The notes beneath the pieces were generated by a model. The model saw only the letters and a list, made by a program, of their open reading frames with translations, had not been told where the DNA came from and searched no databases. The position numbers and the translations under genes are program-made. 64,000 bases of DNA from Calliopsis andreniformis (Eukaryota > Arthropoda > Insecta > Hymenoptera > Andrenidae). Shown here piece by piece: positions 50,804 to 63,475 of the stretch. The stretch is from NCBI RefSeq assembly GCF_051401765.1, contig NW_027480450.1, forward strand, positions 5,226,001-5,290,000, written 5' to 3'. The stretch's first letter is position 1. Each line of letters begins with the position of its first letter.

Positions 50804-51925
50804 CGCTCCGTTATTCTACGTTCTCTCGGTCCACGGGCATCAGAGAGCAAAACAGCCTAATAGTTTTAGAGTGCCTCAACGATCAGGAATATGGATCCAA
50901 CGTTCTCGTTTCGAACCGACGACTTTCGGTTCCGGAGCGACACGAACGCTCCATGATTCTCGATTATCTCGACACAGGTAAGAGACAGAGGAGAACAAGT
51001 GTATGGTTTTAGAGAGCCACGAGCACCAGGAATAAGGATCTACCGTTGTCATTTCGTTCCGTCGACATTCGGTTCCGGAGCGACACGAACGGGGACTTAG
51101 AATTTTTTCGCTCGGGCTCCGGAGCGACACGAACGGGGACTTAGAATTTTTTCGCTCGGGCTCCGGAGCGACACGATCGCTCCGTTATTCTACGTTCTCT
51201 CGGTCCACGGGCATCAGAGAGCAAAACAGCCTAATAGTTTTAGAGTGCCTCAACGATCAGGAATATGGATCCAACGTTCTCGTTTCGAACCGACGACTTT
51301 CGGTTCCGGAGCGACACGAACGCTCCATGATTCTCGATTATCTCGACACAGGTAAGAGACAGAGGAGAACAAGTGTATGGTTTTAGAGAGCCACGAGCAC
51401 CAGGAATAAGGATCTACCGTTGTCATTTCGTTCCGTCGACATTCGGTTCCGGAGCGACACGAACGGGGACTTAGAATTTTTTCGCTCGGGCTCCGGAGCG
51501 ACACGAACGGGGACTTAGAATTTTTTCGCTCGGGCTCCGGAGCGACACGATCGCTCCGTTATTCTACGTTCTCTCGGTCCACGGGCATCAGAGAGCAAAA
51601 CAGCCTAATAGTTTTAGAGTGCCTCAACGATCAGGAATATGGATCTAACGTTCTCGTTTCGAACCGACGACTTTCGGTTCCGGAGCGACACGAACGCTCC
51701 ATGATTCTCGATTATCTCGACACAGGTAAGAGACAGAGGAGAACAAGTGTATGGTTTTAGAGAGCCACGAGCACCAGGAATAAGGATCTACCGTTGTCAT
51801 TTCGTTCCGTCGACATTCGGTTCCGGAGCGACACGAACGGGGACTTAGAATTTTTTCGCTCGGGCTCCGGAGCGACACGAACGGGGACTTAGAATTTTTT
51901 CGCTCGGGCTCCGGAGCGACACGAT

Positions 51926-52255
51926 CGCTCCGTTATTCTACGTTCTCTCGGTCCACGGGCATCAGAGAGCAAAACAGCCTAATAGTTTTAGAGTGCCTCA
52001 ACGATCAGGAATATGGATCTAACGTTCTCGTTTCGAACCGACGACTTTCGGTTCCGGAGCGACACGAACGCTCCATGATTCTCGATTATCTCGACACAGG
52101 TAAGAGACAGAGGAGAACAAGTGTATGGTTTTAGAGAGCCACGAGCACCAGGAATAAGGATCTACCGTTGTCATTTCGTTCCGTCGACATTCGGTTCCGG
52201 AGCGACACGAACGGGGACTTAGAATTTTTTCGCTCGGGCTTCGGAGCGACACGAT
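51926..52255 (+). repeat. 330-bp monomer, single CTTCGG-type C element
   Basis: C to T at 52241; counterpart of the unit at 46163. It is the last contracted unit before the array end; every monomer after it has two C elements. Confidence 0.93.
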
Positions 52256-54125
52256 CGCTCCGTTATTCTACGTTCTCTCGGTCCACGGGCATCAGAGAGC
52301 AAAACAGCCTAATAGTTTTAGAGTGCCTCAACGATCAGGAATATGGACCCAACGTTCTCGTTTCGAACCGACGACTTTCGGTTCCGGAGCGACACGAACG
52401 CTCCATGATTCTCGATTATCTCGACACAGGTAAGAGACAGAGGAGAACAAGTGTATGGTTTTAGAGAGCCACGAGCACCAGGAATAAGGATCTACCGTTG
52501 TCATTTCGTTCCGTCGACATTCGGTTCCGGAGCGACACGAACGGGGACTTAGAATTTTTTCGCTCGGGCTCCGGAGCGACACGAACGGGGACTTAGAATT
52601 TTTTCGCTCGGGCTCCGGAGCGACACGATCGCTCCGTTATTCTACGTTCTCTCGGTCCACGGGCATCAGAGAGCAAAACAGCCTAATAGTTTTAGAGTGC
52701 CTCAACGATCAGGAATATGGATCCAACGTTCTCGTTTCGAACCGACGACTTTCGGTTCCGGAGCGACACGAACGCTCCATGATTCTCGATTATCTCGACA
52801 CAGGTAAGAGACAGAGGAGAACAAGTGTATGGTTTTAGAGAGCCACGAGCACCAGGAATAAGGATCTACCGTTGTCATTTCGTTCCGTCGACATTCGGTT
52901 CCGGAGCGACACGAACGGGGACTTAGAATTTTTTCGCTCGGGCTCCGGAGCGACACGAACGGGGACTTAGAATTTTTTCGCTCGGGCTCCGGAGCGACAC
53001 GATCGCTCCGTTATTCTACGTTCTCTCGGTCCACGGGCATCAGAGAGCAAAACAGCCTAATAGTTTTAGAGTGCCTCAACGATCAGGAATATGGATCTAA
53101 CGTTCTCGTTTCGAACCGACGACTTTCGGTTCCGGAGCGACACGAACGCTCCATGATTCTCGATTATCTCGACACAGGTAAGAGACAGAGGAGAACAAGT
53201 GTATGGTTTTAGAGAGCCACGAGCACCAGGAATAAGGATCTACCGTTGTCATTTCGTTCCGTCGACATTCGGTTCCGGAGCGACACGAACGGGGACTTAG
53301 AATTTTTTCGCTCGGGCTCCGGAGCGACACGAACGGGGACTTAGAATTTTTTCGCTCGGGCTCCGGAGCGACACGATCGCTCCGTTATTCTACGTTCTCT
53401 CGGTCCACGGGCATCAGAGAGCAAAACAGCCTAATAGTTTTAGAGTGCCTCAACGATCAGGAATATGGATCTAACGTTCTCGTTTCGAACCGACGACTTT
53501 CGGTTCCGGAGCGACACGAACGCTCCATGATTCTCGATTATCTCGACACAGGTAAGAGACAGAGGAGAACAAGTGTATGGTTGTAGAGAGCCACGAGCAC
53601 CAGGAATAAGGATCTACCGTTGTCATTTCGTTCCGTCGACATTCGGTTCCGGAGCGACACGAACGGGGACTTAGAATTTTTTCGCTCGGGCTCCGGAGCG
53701 ACACGAACGGGGACTTAGAATTTTTTCGCTCGGGCTCCGGAGCGACACGATCGCTCCGTTATTCTACGTTCTCTCGGTCCACGGGCATCAGAGAGCAAAA
53801 CAGCCTAATAGTTTTAGAGTGCCTCAACGATCAGGAATATGGATCCAACGTTCTCGTTTCGAACCGACGACTTTCGGTTCCGGAGCGACACGAACGCTCC
53901 ATGATTCTCGATTATCTCGACACAGGTAAGAGACAGAGGAGAACAAGTGTATGGTTTTAGAGAGCCACGAGCACCAGGAATAAGGATCTACCGTTGTCAT
54001 TTCGTTCCGTCGACATTCGGTTCCGGAGCGACACGAACGGGGACTTAGAATTTTTTCGCTCGGGCTCCGGAGCGACACGAACGGGGACTTAGAATTTTTT
54101 CGCTCGGGCTCCGGAGCGACACGAT

Positions 54126-57100
54126 CGCTCCGTTATTCTACGTTCTCTCGGTCCACGGGCATCAGAGAGCAAAACAGCCTAATAGTTTTAGAGTGCCTCA
54201 ACGATCAGGAATATGGATCTAACGTTCTCGTTTCGAACCGACGACTTTCCGTTCCGGAGCGACACGAACGCTCCATGATTCTCGATTATCTCGACACAGG
54301 TAAGAGACAGAGGAGAACAAGTGTATGGTTTTAGAGAGCCACGAGCACCAGGAATAAGGATCTACCGTTGTCATTTCGTTCCGTCGACATTCGGTTCCGG
54401 AGCGACACGAACGGGGACTTAGAATTTTTTCGCTCGGGCTCCGGAGCGACACGAACGGGGACTTAGAATTTTTTCGCTCGGGCTCCGGAGCGACACGATC
54501 GCTCCGTTATTCTACGTTCTCTCGGTCCACGGGCATCAGAGAGCAAAACAGCCTAATAGTTTTAGAGTGCCTCAACGATCAGGAATATGGATCTAACGTT
54601 CTCGTTTCGAACCGACGACTTTCGGTTCCGGAGCGACACGAACGCTCCATGATTCTCGATTATCTCGACACAGGTAAGAGACAGAGGAGAACAAGTGTAT
54701 GGTTTTAGAGAGCCACGAGCACCAGGAATAAGGATCTACCGTTGTCATTTCGTTCCGTCGACATTCGGTTCCGGAGCGACACGAACGGGGACTTAGAATT
54801 TTTTCGCTCGGGCTCCGGAGCGACACGAACGGGGACTTAGAATTTTTTCGCTCGGGCTCCGGAGCGACACGATCGCTCCGTTATTCTACGTTCTCTCGGT
54901 CCACGGGCATCAGAGAGCAAAACAGCCTAATAGTTTTAGAGTGCCTCAACGATCAGGAATATGGATCCAACGTTCTCGTTTCGAACCGACGACTTTCGGT
55001 TCCGGAGCGACACGAACGCTCCATGATTCTCGATTATCTCGACACAGGTAAGAGACAGAGGAGAACAAGTGTATGGTTTTAGAGAGCCACGAGCACCAGG
55101 AATAAGGATCTACCGTTGTCATTTCGTTCCGTCGACATTCGGTTCCGGAGCGACACGAACGGGGACTTAGAATTTTTTCGCTCGGGCTCCGGAGCGACAC
55201 GAACGGGGACTTAGAATTTTTTCGCTCGGGCTCCGGAGCGACACGATCGCTCCGTTATTCTACGTTCTCTCGGTCCACGGGCATCAGAGAGCAAAACAGC
55301 CTAATAGTTTTAGAGTGCCTCAACGATCAGGAATATGGATCCAACGTTCTCGTTTCGAACCGACGACTTTCGGTTCCGGAGCGACACGAACGCTCCATGA
55401 TTCTCGATTATCTCGACACAGGTAAGAGACAGAGGAGAACAAGTGTATGGTTTTAGAGAGCCACGAGCACCAGGAATAAGGATCTACCGTTGTCATTTCG
55501 TTCCGTCGACATTCGGTTCCGGAGCGACACGAACGGGGACTTAGAATTTTTTCGCCCGGGCTCCGGAGCGACACGAACGGGGACTTAGAATTTTTTCGCT
55601 CGGGCTCCGGAGCGACACGATCGCTCCGTTATTCTACGTTCTCTCGGTCCACGGGCATCAGAGAGCAAAACAGCCTAATAGTTTTAGAGTGCCTCAACGA
55701 TCAGGAATATGGATCTAACGTTCTCGTTTCGAACCGACGACTTTCGGTTCCGGAGCGACACGAACGCTCCATGATTCTCGATTATCTCGACACAGGTAAG
55801 AGACAGAGGAGAACAAGTGTATGGTTTTAGAGAGCCACGAGCACCAGGAATAAGGATCTACCGTTGTCATTTCGTTCCGTCGACATTCGGTTCCGGAGCG
55901 ACACGAACGGGGACTTAGAATTTTTTCGCTCGGGCTCCGGAGCGACACGAACGGGGACTTAGAATTTTGTCGCTCGGGCTCCGGAGCGACACGATCGCTC
56001 CGTTATTCTACGTTCTCTCGGTCCACGGGCATCAGAGAGCAAAACAGCCTAATAGTTTTAGAGTGCCTCAACGATCAGGAATATGGATCCAACGTTCTCG
56101 TTTCGAACCGACGACTTTCGGTTCCGGAGCGACACGAACGCTCCATGATTCTCGATTATCTCGACACAGGTAAGAGACAGAGGAGAACAAGTGTATGGTT
56201 TTAGAGAGCCACGAGCACCAGGAATAAGGATCTACCGTTGTCATTTCGTTCCGTCGACATTCGGTTCCGGAGCGACACGAACGGGGACTTAGAATTTTTT
56301 CGCTCGGGCTCCGGAGCGACACGAACGGGGACTTAGAATTTTTTCGCTCGGGCTCCGGAGCGACACGATCGCTCCGTTATTCTACGTTCTCTCGGTCCAC
56401 GGGCATCAGAGAGCAAAACAGCCTAATAGTTTTAGAGTGCCTCAACGATCAGGAATATGGATCTAACGTTCTCGTTTCGAACCGACGACTTTCGGTTCCG
56501 GAGCGACACGAACGCTCCATGATTCTCGATTATCTCGACACAGGTAAGAGACAGAGGAGAACAAGTGTATGGTTTTAGAGAGCCACGAGCACCAGGAATA
56601 AGGATCTACCGTTGTCATTTCGTTCCGTCGACATTCGGTTCCGGAGCGACACGAACGGGGACTTAGAATTTTTTCGCTCGGGCTCCGGAGCGACACGAAC
56701 GGGGACTTAGAATTTTTTCGCTCGGGCTCCGGAGCGACACGATCGCTCCGTTATTCTACGTTCTCTCGGTCCACGGGCATCAGAGAGCAAAACAGCCTAA
56801 TAGTTTTAGAGTGCCTCAACGATCAGGAATATGGATCTAACGTTCTCGTTTCGAACCGACGACTTTCGGTTCCGGAGCGACACGAACGCTCCATGATTCT
56901 CGATTATCTCGACACAGGTAAGAGACAGAGGAGAACAAGTGTATGGTTTTAGAGAGCCACGAGCACCAGGAATAAGGATCTACCGTTGTCATTTCGTTCC
57001 GTCGACATTCGGTTCCGGAGCGACACGAACGGGGACTTAGAATTTTTTCGCTCGGGCTCCGGAGCGACACGAACGGGGACTTAGAATTTTTTCGCTCGGG

Positions 57101-60100
57101 CTCCGGAGCGACACGATCGCTCCGTTATTCTACGTTCTCTCGGTCCACGGGCATCAGAGAGCAAAACAGCCTAATAGTTTTAGAGTGCCTCAACGATCAG
57201 GAATATGGATCTAACGTTCTCGTTTCGAACCGACGACTTTCGGTTCCGGAGCGACACGAACGCTCCATGATTCTCGATTATCTCGACACAGGTAAGAGAC
57301 AGAGGAGAACAAGTGTATGGTTTTAGAGAGCCACGAGCACCAGGAATAAGGATCTACCGTTGTCATTTCGTTCCGTCGACATTCGGTTCCGGAGCGACAC
57401 GAACGGGGACTTAGAATTTTTTCGCTCGGGCTCCGGAGCGACACGAACGGGGACTTAGAATTTTTTCGCTCGGGCTCCGGAGCGACACGATCGCTCCGTT
57501 ATTCTACGTTCTCTCGGTCCACGGGCATCAGAGAGCAAAACAGCCTAATAGTTTTAGAGTGCCTCAACGATCAGGAATATGGATCCAACGTTCTCGTTTC
57601 GAACCGACGACTTTCGGTTCCGGAGCGACACGAACGCTCCATGATTCTCGATTATCTCGACACAGGTAAGAGACAGAGGAGAACAAGTGTATGGTTTTAG
57701 AGAGCCACGAGCACCAGGAATAAGGATCTACCGTTGTCATTTCGTTCCGTCGACATTCGGTTCCGGAGCGACACGAACGGGGACTTAGAATTTTTTCGCT
57801 CGGGCTCCGGAGCGACACGAACGGGGACTTAGAATTTTTTCGCTCGGGCTCCGGAGCGACACGATCGCTCCGTTATTCTACGTTCTCTCGGTCCACGGGC
57901 ATCAGAGAGCAAAACAGCCTAATAGTTTTAGAGTGCCTCAACGATCAGGAATATGGATCCAACGTTCTCGTTTCGAACCGACGACTTTCGGTTCCGGAGC
58001 GACACGAACGCTCCATGATTCTCGATTATCTCGACACAGGTAAGAGACAGAGGAGAACAAGTGTATGGTTTTAGAGAGCCACGAGCACCAGGAATAAGGA
58101 TCTACCGTTGTCATTTCGTTCCGTCGACATTCGGTTCCGGAGCGACACGAACGGGGACTTAGAATTTTTTCGCCCGGGCTCCGGAGCGACACGAACGGGG
58201 ACTTAGAATTTTTTCGCTCGGGCTCCGGAGCGACACGATCGCTCCGTTATTCTACGTTCTCTCGGTCCACGGGCATCAGAGAGCAAAACAGCCTAATAGT
58301 TTTAGAGTGCCTCAACGATCAGGAATATGGATCTAACGTTCTCGTTTCGAACCGACGACTTTCGGTTCCGGAGCGACACGAACGCTCCATGATTCTCGAT
58401 TATCTCGACACAGGTAAGAGACAGAGGAGAACAAGTGTATGGTTTTAGAGAGCCACGAGCACCAGGAATAAGGATCTACCGTTGTCATTTCGTTCCGTCG
58501 ACATTCGGTTCCGGAGCGACACGAACGGGGACTTAGAATTTTTTCGCTCGGGCTCCGGAGCGACACGAACGGGGACTTAGAATTTTGTCGCTCGGGCTCC
58601 GGAGCGACACGATCGCTCCGTTATTCTACGTTCTCTCGGTCCACGGGCATCAGAGAGCAAAACAGCCTAATAGTTTTAGAGTGCCTCAACGATCAGGAAT
58701 ATGGATCCAACGTTCTCGTTTCGAACCGACGACTTTCGGTTCCGGAGCGACACGAACGCTCCATGATTCTCGATTATCTCGACACAGGTAAGAGACAGAG
58801 GAGAACAAGTGTATGGTTTTAGAGAGCCACGAGCACCAGGAATAAGGATCTACCGTTGTCATTTCGTTCCGTCGACATTCGGTTCCGGAGCGACACGAAC
58901 GGGGACTTAGAATTTTTTCGCTCGGGCTCCGGAGCGACACGAACGGGGACTTAGAATTTTTTCGCTCGGGCTCCGGAGCGACACGATCGCTCCGTTATTC
59001 TACGTTCTCTCGGTCCACGGGCATCAGAGAGCAAAACAGCCTAATAGTTTTAGAGTGCCTCAACGATCAGGAATATGGATCTAACGTTCTCGTTTCGAAC
59101 CGACGACTTTCGGTTCCGGAGCGACACGAACGCTCCATGATTCTCGATTATCTCGACACAGGTAAGAGACAGAGGAGAACAAGTGTATGGTTTTAGAGAG
59201 CCACGAGCACCAGGAATAAGGATCTACCGTTGTCATTTCGTTCCGTCGACATTCGGTTCCGGAGCGACACGAACGGGGACTTAGAATTTTTTCGCTCGGG
59301 CTCCGGAGCGACACGAACGGGGACTTAGAATTTTTTCGCTCGGGCTCCGGAGCGACACGATCGCTCCGTTATTCTACGTTCTCTCGGTCCACGGGCATCA
59401 GAGAGCAAAACAGCCTAATAGTTTTAGAGTGCCTCAACGATCAGGAATATGGATCTAACGTTCTCGTTTCGAACCGACGACTTTCGGTTCCGGAGCGACA
59501 CGAACGCTCCATGATTCTCGATTATCTCGACACAGGTAAGAGACAGAGGAGAACAAGTGTATGGTTTTAGAGAGCCACGAGCACCAGGAATAAGGATCTA
59601 CCGTTGTCATTTCGTTCCGTCGACATTCGGTTCCGGAGCGACACGAACGGGGACTTAGAATTTTTTCGCTCGGGCTCCGGAGCGACACGAACGGGGACTT
59701 AGAATTTTTTCGCTCGGGCTCCGGAGCGACACGATCGCTCCGTTATTCTACGTTCTCTCGGTCCACGGGCATCAGAGAGCAAAACAGCCTAATAGTTTTA
59801 GAGTGCCTCAACGATCAGGAATATGGATCTAACGTTCTCGTTTCGAACCGACGACTTTCGGTTCCGGAGCGACACGAACGCTCCATGATTCTCGATTATC
59901 TCGACACAGGTAAGAGACAGAGGAGAACAAGTGTATGGTTTTAGAGAGCCACGAGCACCAGGAATAAGGATCTACCGTTGTCATTTCGTTCCGTCGACAT
60001 TCGGTTCCGGAGCGACACGAACGGGGACTTAGAATTTTTTCGCTCGGGCTCCGGAGCGACACGAACGGGGACTTAGAATTTTTTCGCTCGGGCTCCGGAG

Positions 60101-60110
60101 CGACACGATC
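54126..60110 (+). repeat. Second 2,618-bp (seven-monomer) duplication
   Basis: Two rare changes recur at 2,618 bp: T to C in the first C element (55556, 58174; CGCTCGGG becomes CGCCCGGG) and T to G in a C' T-tract (55969, 58587). The pattern of the two-state site agrees over roughly nine monomers at this offset (from about 54.1 kb against 56.7 kb, up to about 57.5 kb against 60.1 kb). The limits are approximate. The block length equals that of the 27.5-33 kb repeat, but the marker set is different, so the two look independent. Confidence 0.7.
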
Positions 60111-63100
60111 GCTCCGTTATTCTACGTTCTCTCGGTCCACGGGCATCAGAGAGCAAAACAGCCTAATAGTTTTAGAGTGCCTCAACGATCAGGAATATGG
60201 ATCTAACGTTCTCGTTTCGAACCGACGACTTTCGGTTCCGGAGCGACACGAACGCTCCATGATTCTCGATTATCTCGACACAGGTAAGAGACAGAGGAGA
60301 ACAAGTGTATGGTTTTAGAGAGCCACGAGCACCAGGAATAAGGATCTACCGTTGTCATTTCGTTCCGTCGACATTCGGTTCCGGAGCGACACGAACGGGG
60401 ACTTAGAATTTTTTCGCTCGGGCTCCGGAGCGACACGAACGGGGACTTAGAATTTTTTCGCTCGGGCTCCGGAGCGACACGATCGCTCCGTTATTCTACG
60501 TTCTCTCGGTCCACGGGCATCAGAGAGCAAAACAGCCTAATAGTTTTAGAGTGCCTCAACGATCAGGAATATGGATCTAACGTTCTCGTTTCGAACCGAC
60601 GACTTTCGGTTCCGGAGCGACACGAACGCTCCATGATTCTCGATTATCTCGACACAGGTAAGAGACAGAGGAGAACAAGTGTATGGTTTTAGAGAGCCAC
60701 GAGCACCAGGAATAAGGATCTACCGTTGTCATTTCGTTCCGTCGACATTCGGTTCCGGAGCGACACGAACGGGGACTTAGAATTTTTTCGCTCGGGCTCC
60801 GGAGCGACACGAACGGGGACTTAGAATTTTTTCGCTCGGGCTCCGGAGCGACACGATCGCTCCGTTATTCTACGTTCTCTCGGTCCACGGGCATCAGAGA
60901 GCAAAACAGCCTAATAGTTTTAGAGTGCCTCAACGATCAGGAATATGGATCTAACGTTCTCGTTTCGAACCGACGACTTTCGGTTCCGGAGCGACACGAA
61001 CGCTCCATGATTCTCGATTATCTCGACACAGGTAAGAGACAGAGGAGAACAAGTGTATGGTTTTAGAGAGCCACGAGCACCAGGAATAAGGATCTACCGT
61101 TGTCATTTCGTTCCGTCGACATTCGGTTCCGGAGCGACACGAACGGGGACTTAGAATTTTTTCGCTCGGGCTCCGGAGCGACACGAACGGGGACTTAGAA
61201 TTTTTTCGCTCGGGCTCCGGAGCGACACGATCGCTCCGTTATTCTACGTTCTCTCGGTCCACGGGCATCAGAGAGCAAAACAGCCTAATAGTTTTAGAGT
61301 GCCTCAACGATCAGGAATATGGATCTAACGTTCTCGTTTCGAACCGACGACTTTCGGTTCCGGAGCGACACGAACGCTCCATGATTCTCGATTATCTCGA
61401 CACAGGTAAGAGACAGAGGAGAACAAGTGTATGGTTTTAGAGAGCCACGAGCACCAGGAATAAGGATCTACCGTTGTCATTTCGTTCCGTCGACATTCGG
61501 TTCCGGAGCGACACGAACGGGGACTTAGAATTTTTTCGCTCGGGCTCCGGAGCGACACGAACGGGGACTTAGAATTTTTTCGCTCGGGCTCCGGAGCGAC
61601 ACGATCGCTCCGTTATTCTACGTTCTCTCGGTCCACGGGCATCAGAGAGCAAAACAGCCTAATAGTTTTAGAGTGCCTCAACGATCAGGAATATGGATCT
61701 AACGTTCTCGTTTCGAACCGACGACTTTCGGTTCCGGAGCGACACGAACGCTCCATGATTCTCGATTATCTCGACACAGGTAAGAGACAGAGGAGAACAA
61801 GTGTATGGTTTTAGAGAGCCACGAGCACCAGGAATAAGGATCTACCGTTGTCATTTCGTTCCGTCGACATTCGGTTCCGGAGCGACACGAACGGGGACTT
61901 AGAATTTTTTCGCTCGGGCTCCGGAGCGACACGAACGGGGACTTAGAATTTTTTCGCTCGGGCTCCGGAGCGACACGATCGCTCCGTTATTCTACGTTCT
62001 CTCGGTCCACGGGCATCAGAGAGCAAAACAGCCTAATAGTTTTAGAGTGCCTCAACGATCAGGAATATGGATCTAACGTTCTCGTTTCGAACCGACGACT
62101 TTCGGTTCCGGAGCGACACGAACGCTCCATGATTCTCGATTATCTCGACACAGGTAAGAGACAGAGGAGAACAAGTGTATGGTTTTAGAGAGCCACGAGC
62201 ACCAGGAATAAGGATCTACCGTTGTCATTTCGTTCCGTCGACATTCGGTTCCGGAGCGACACGAACGGGGACTTAGAATTTTTTCGCTCGGGCTCCGGAG
62301 CGACACGAACGGGGACTTAGAATTTTTTCGCTCGGGCTCCGGAGCGACACGATCGCTCCGTTATTCTACGTTCTCTCGGTCCACGGGCATCAGAGAGCAA
62401 AACAGCCTAATAGTTTTAGAGTGCCTCAACGATCAGGAATATGGATCTAACGTTCTCGTTTCGAACCGACGACTTTCGGTTCCGGAGCGACACGAACGCT
62501 CCATGATTCTCGATTATCTCGACACAGGTAAGAGACAGAGGAGAACAAGTGTATGGTTTTAGAGAGCCACGAGCACCAGGAATAAGGATCTACCGTTGTC
62601 ATTTCGTTCCGTCGACATTCGGTTCCGGAGCGACACGAACGGGGACTTAGAATTTTTTCGCTCGGGCTCCGGAGCGACACGAACGGGGACTTAGAATTTT
62701 TTCGCTCGGGCTCCGGAGCGACACGATCGCTCCGTTATTCTACGTTCTCTCGGTCCACGGGCATCAGAGAGCAAAACAGCCTAATAGTTTTAGAGTGCCT
62801 CAACGATCAGGAATATGGATCTAACGTTCTCGTTTCGAACCGACGACTTTCGGTTCCGGAGCGACACGAACGCTCCATGATTCTCGATTATCTCGACACA
62901 GGTAAGAGACAGAGGAGAACAAGTGTATGGTTTTAGAGAGCCACGAGCACCAGGAATAAGGATCTACCGTTGTCATTTCGTTCCGTCGACATTCGGTTCC
63001 GGAGCGACACGAACGGGGACTTAGAATTTTTTCGCTCGGGCTCCGGAGCGACACGAACGGGGACTTAGAATTTTTTCGCTCGGGCTCCGGAGCGACACGA

Positions 63101-63475
63101 TCGCTCCGTTATTCTACGTTCTCTCGGTCCACGGGCATCAGAGAGCAAAACAGCCTAATAGTTTTAGAGTGCCTCAACGATCAGGAATATGGATCTAACG
63201 TTCTCGTTTCGAACCGACGACTTTCGGTTCCGGAGCGACACGAACGCTCCATGATTCTCGATTATCTCAACACAGGTAAGAGACAGAGGAGAACAAGTGT
63301 ATGGTTTTAGAGAGCCACGAGCACCAGGAATAAGGATCTACCGTTGTCATTTCGTTCCGTCGACATTCGGTTCCGGAGCGACACGAACGGGGACTTAGAA
63401 TTTTTTCGCTCGGGCTCCGGAGCGACACGAACGGGGACTTAGAATTTTTTCGCTCGGGCTCCGGAGCGACACGAT
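58988..63475 (+). repeat. Homogeneous terminal run of twelve monomers
   Basis: Twelve consecutive 374-bp monomers, all with GGATCT and two C elements, among which I saw only one substitution (G to A at 63269). No other stretch of this length is so uniform. It suggests that these copies were amplified recently, next to the array edge. Confidence 0.8.

Larger units (their letters stand above)
46493..50804 (+). repeat. Six-monomer higher-order repeat, 2,156 bp, two copies
   Basis: Each block reads: GGACCC monomer; C to A monomer; GGATCC monomer; single-C monomer; C to A monomer; single-C monomer. Copy 1 is 46493-48648 and copy 2 is about 48649-50803. Markers recur at 2,156 bp: 46585/48741, 47010/49166, 47930/50086, 48088/50244, and 48634/50789 (2,155 because of the 1-bp deletion near 50461). 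The C to A monomers are evenly spaced at 1,078 bp (47010, 48088, 49166, 50244), half of the block, so a three-monomer repeat preceded the six-monomer one. Confidence 0.88.
50097..52582 (+). repeat. Right copy of the ~5.77-kb-offset duplication
   Basis: Repeats the marker order seen between 44331 and 46819: C to A (50244), single-C unit (50789), two GGATCC and two GGATCT monomers, single-C unit (52241), GGACCC monomer (52348). It overlaps the second 2,156-bp block, which shows that exchanges of different lengths have been superimposed. Confidence 0.82.
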
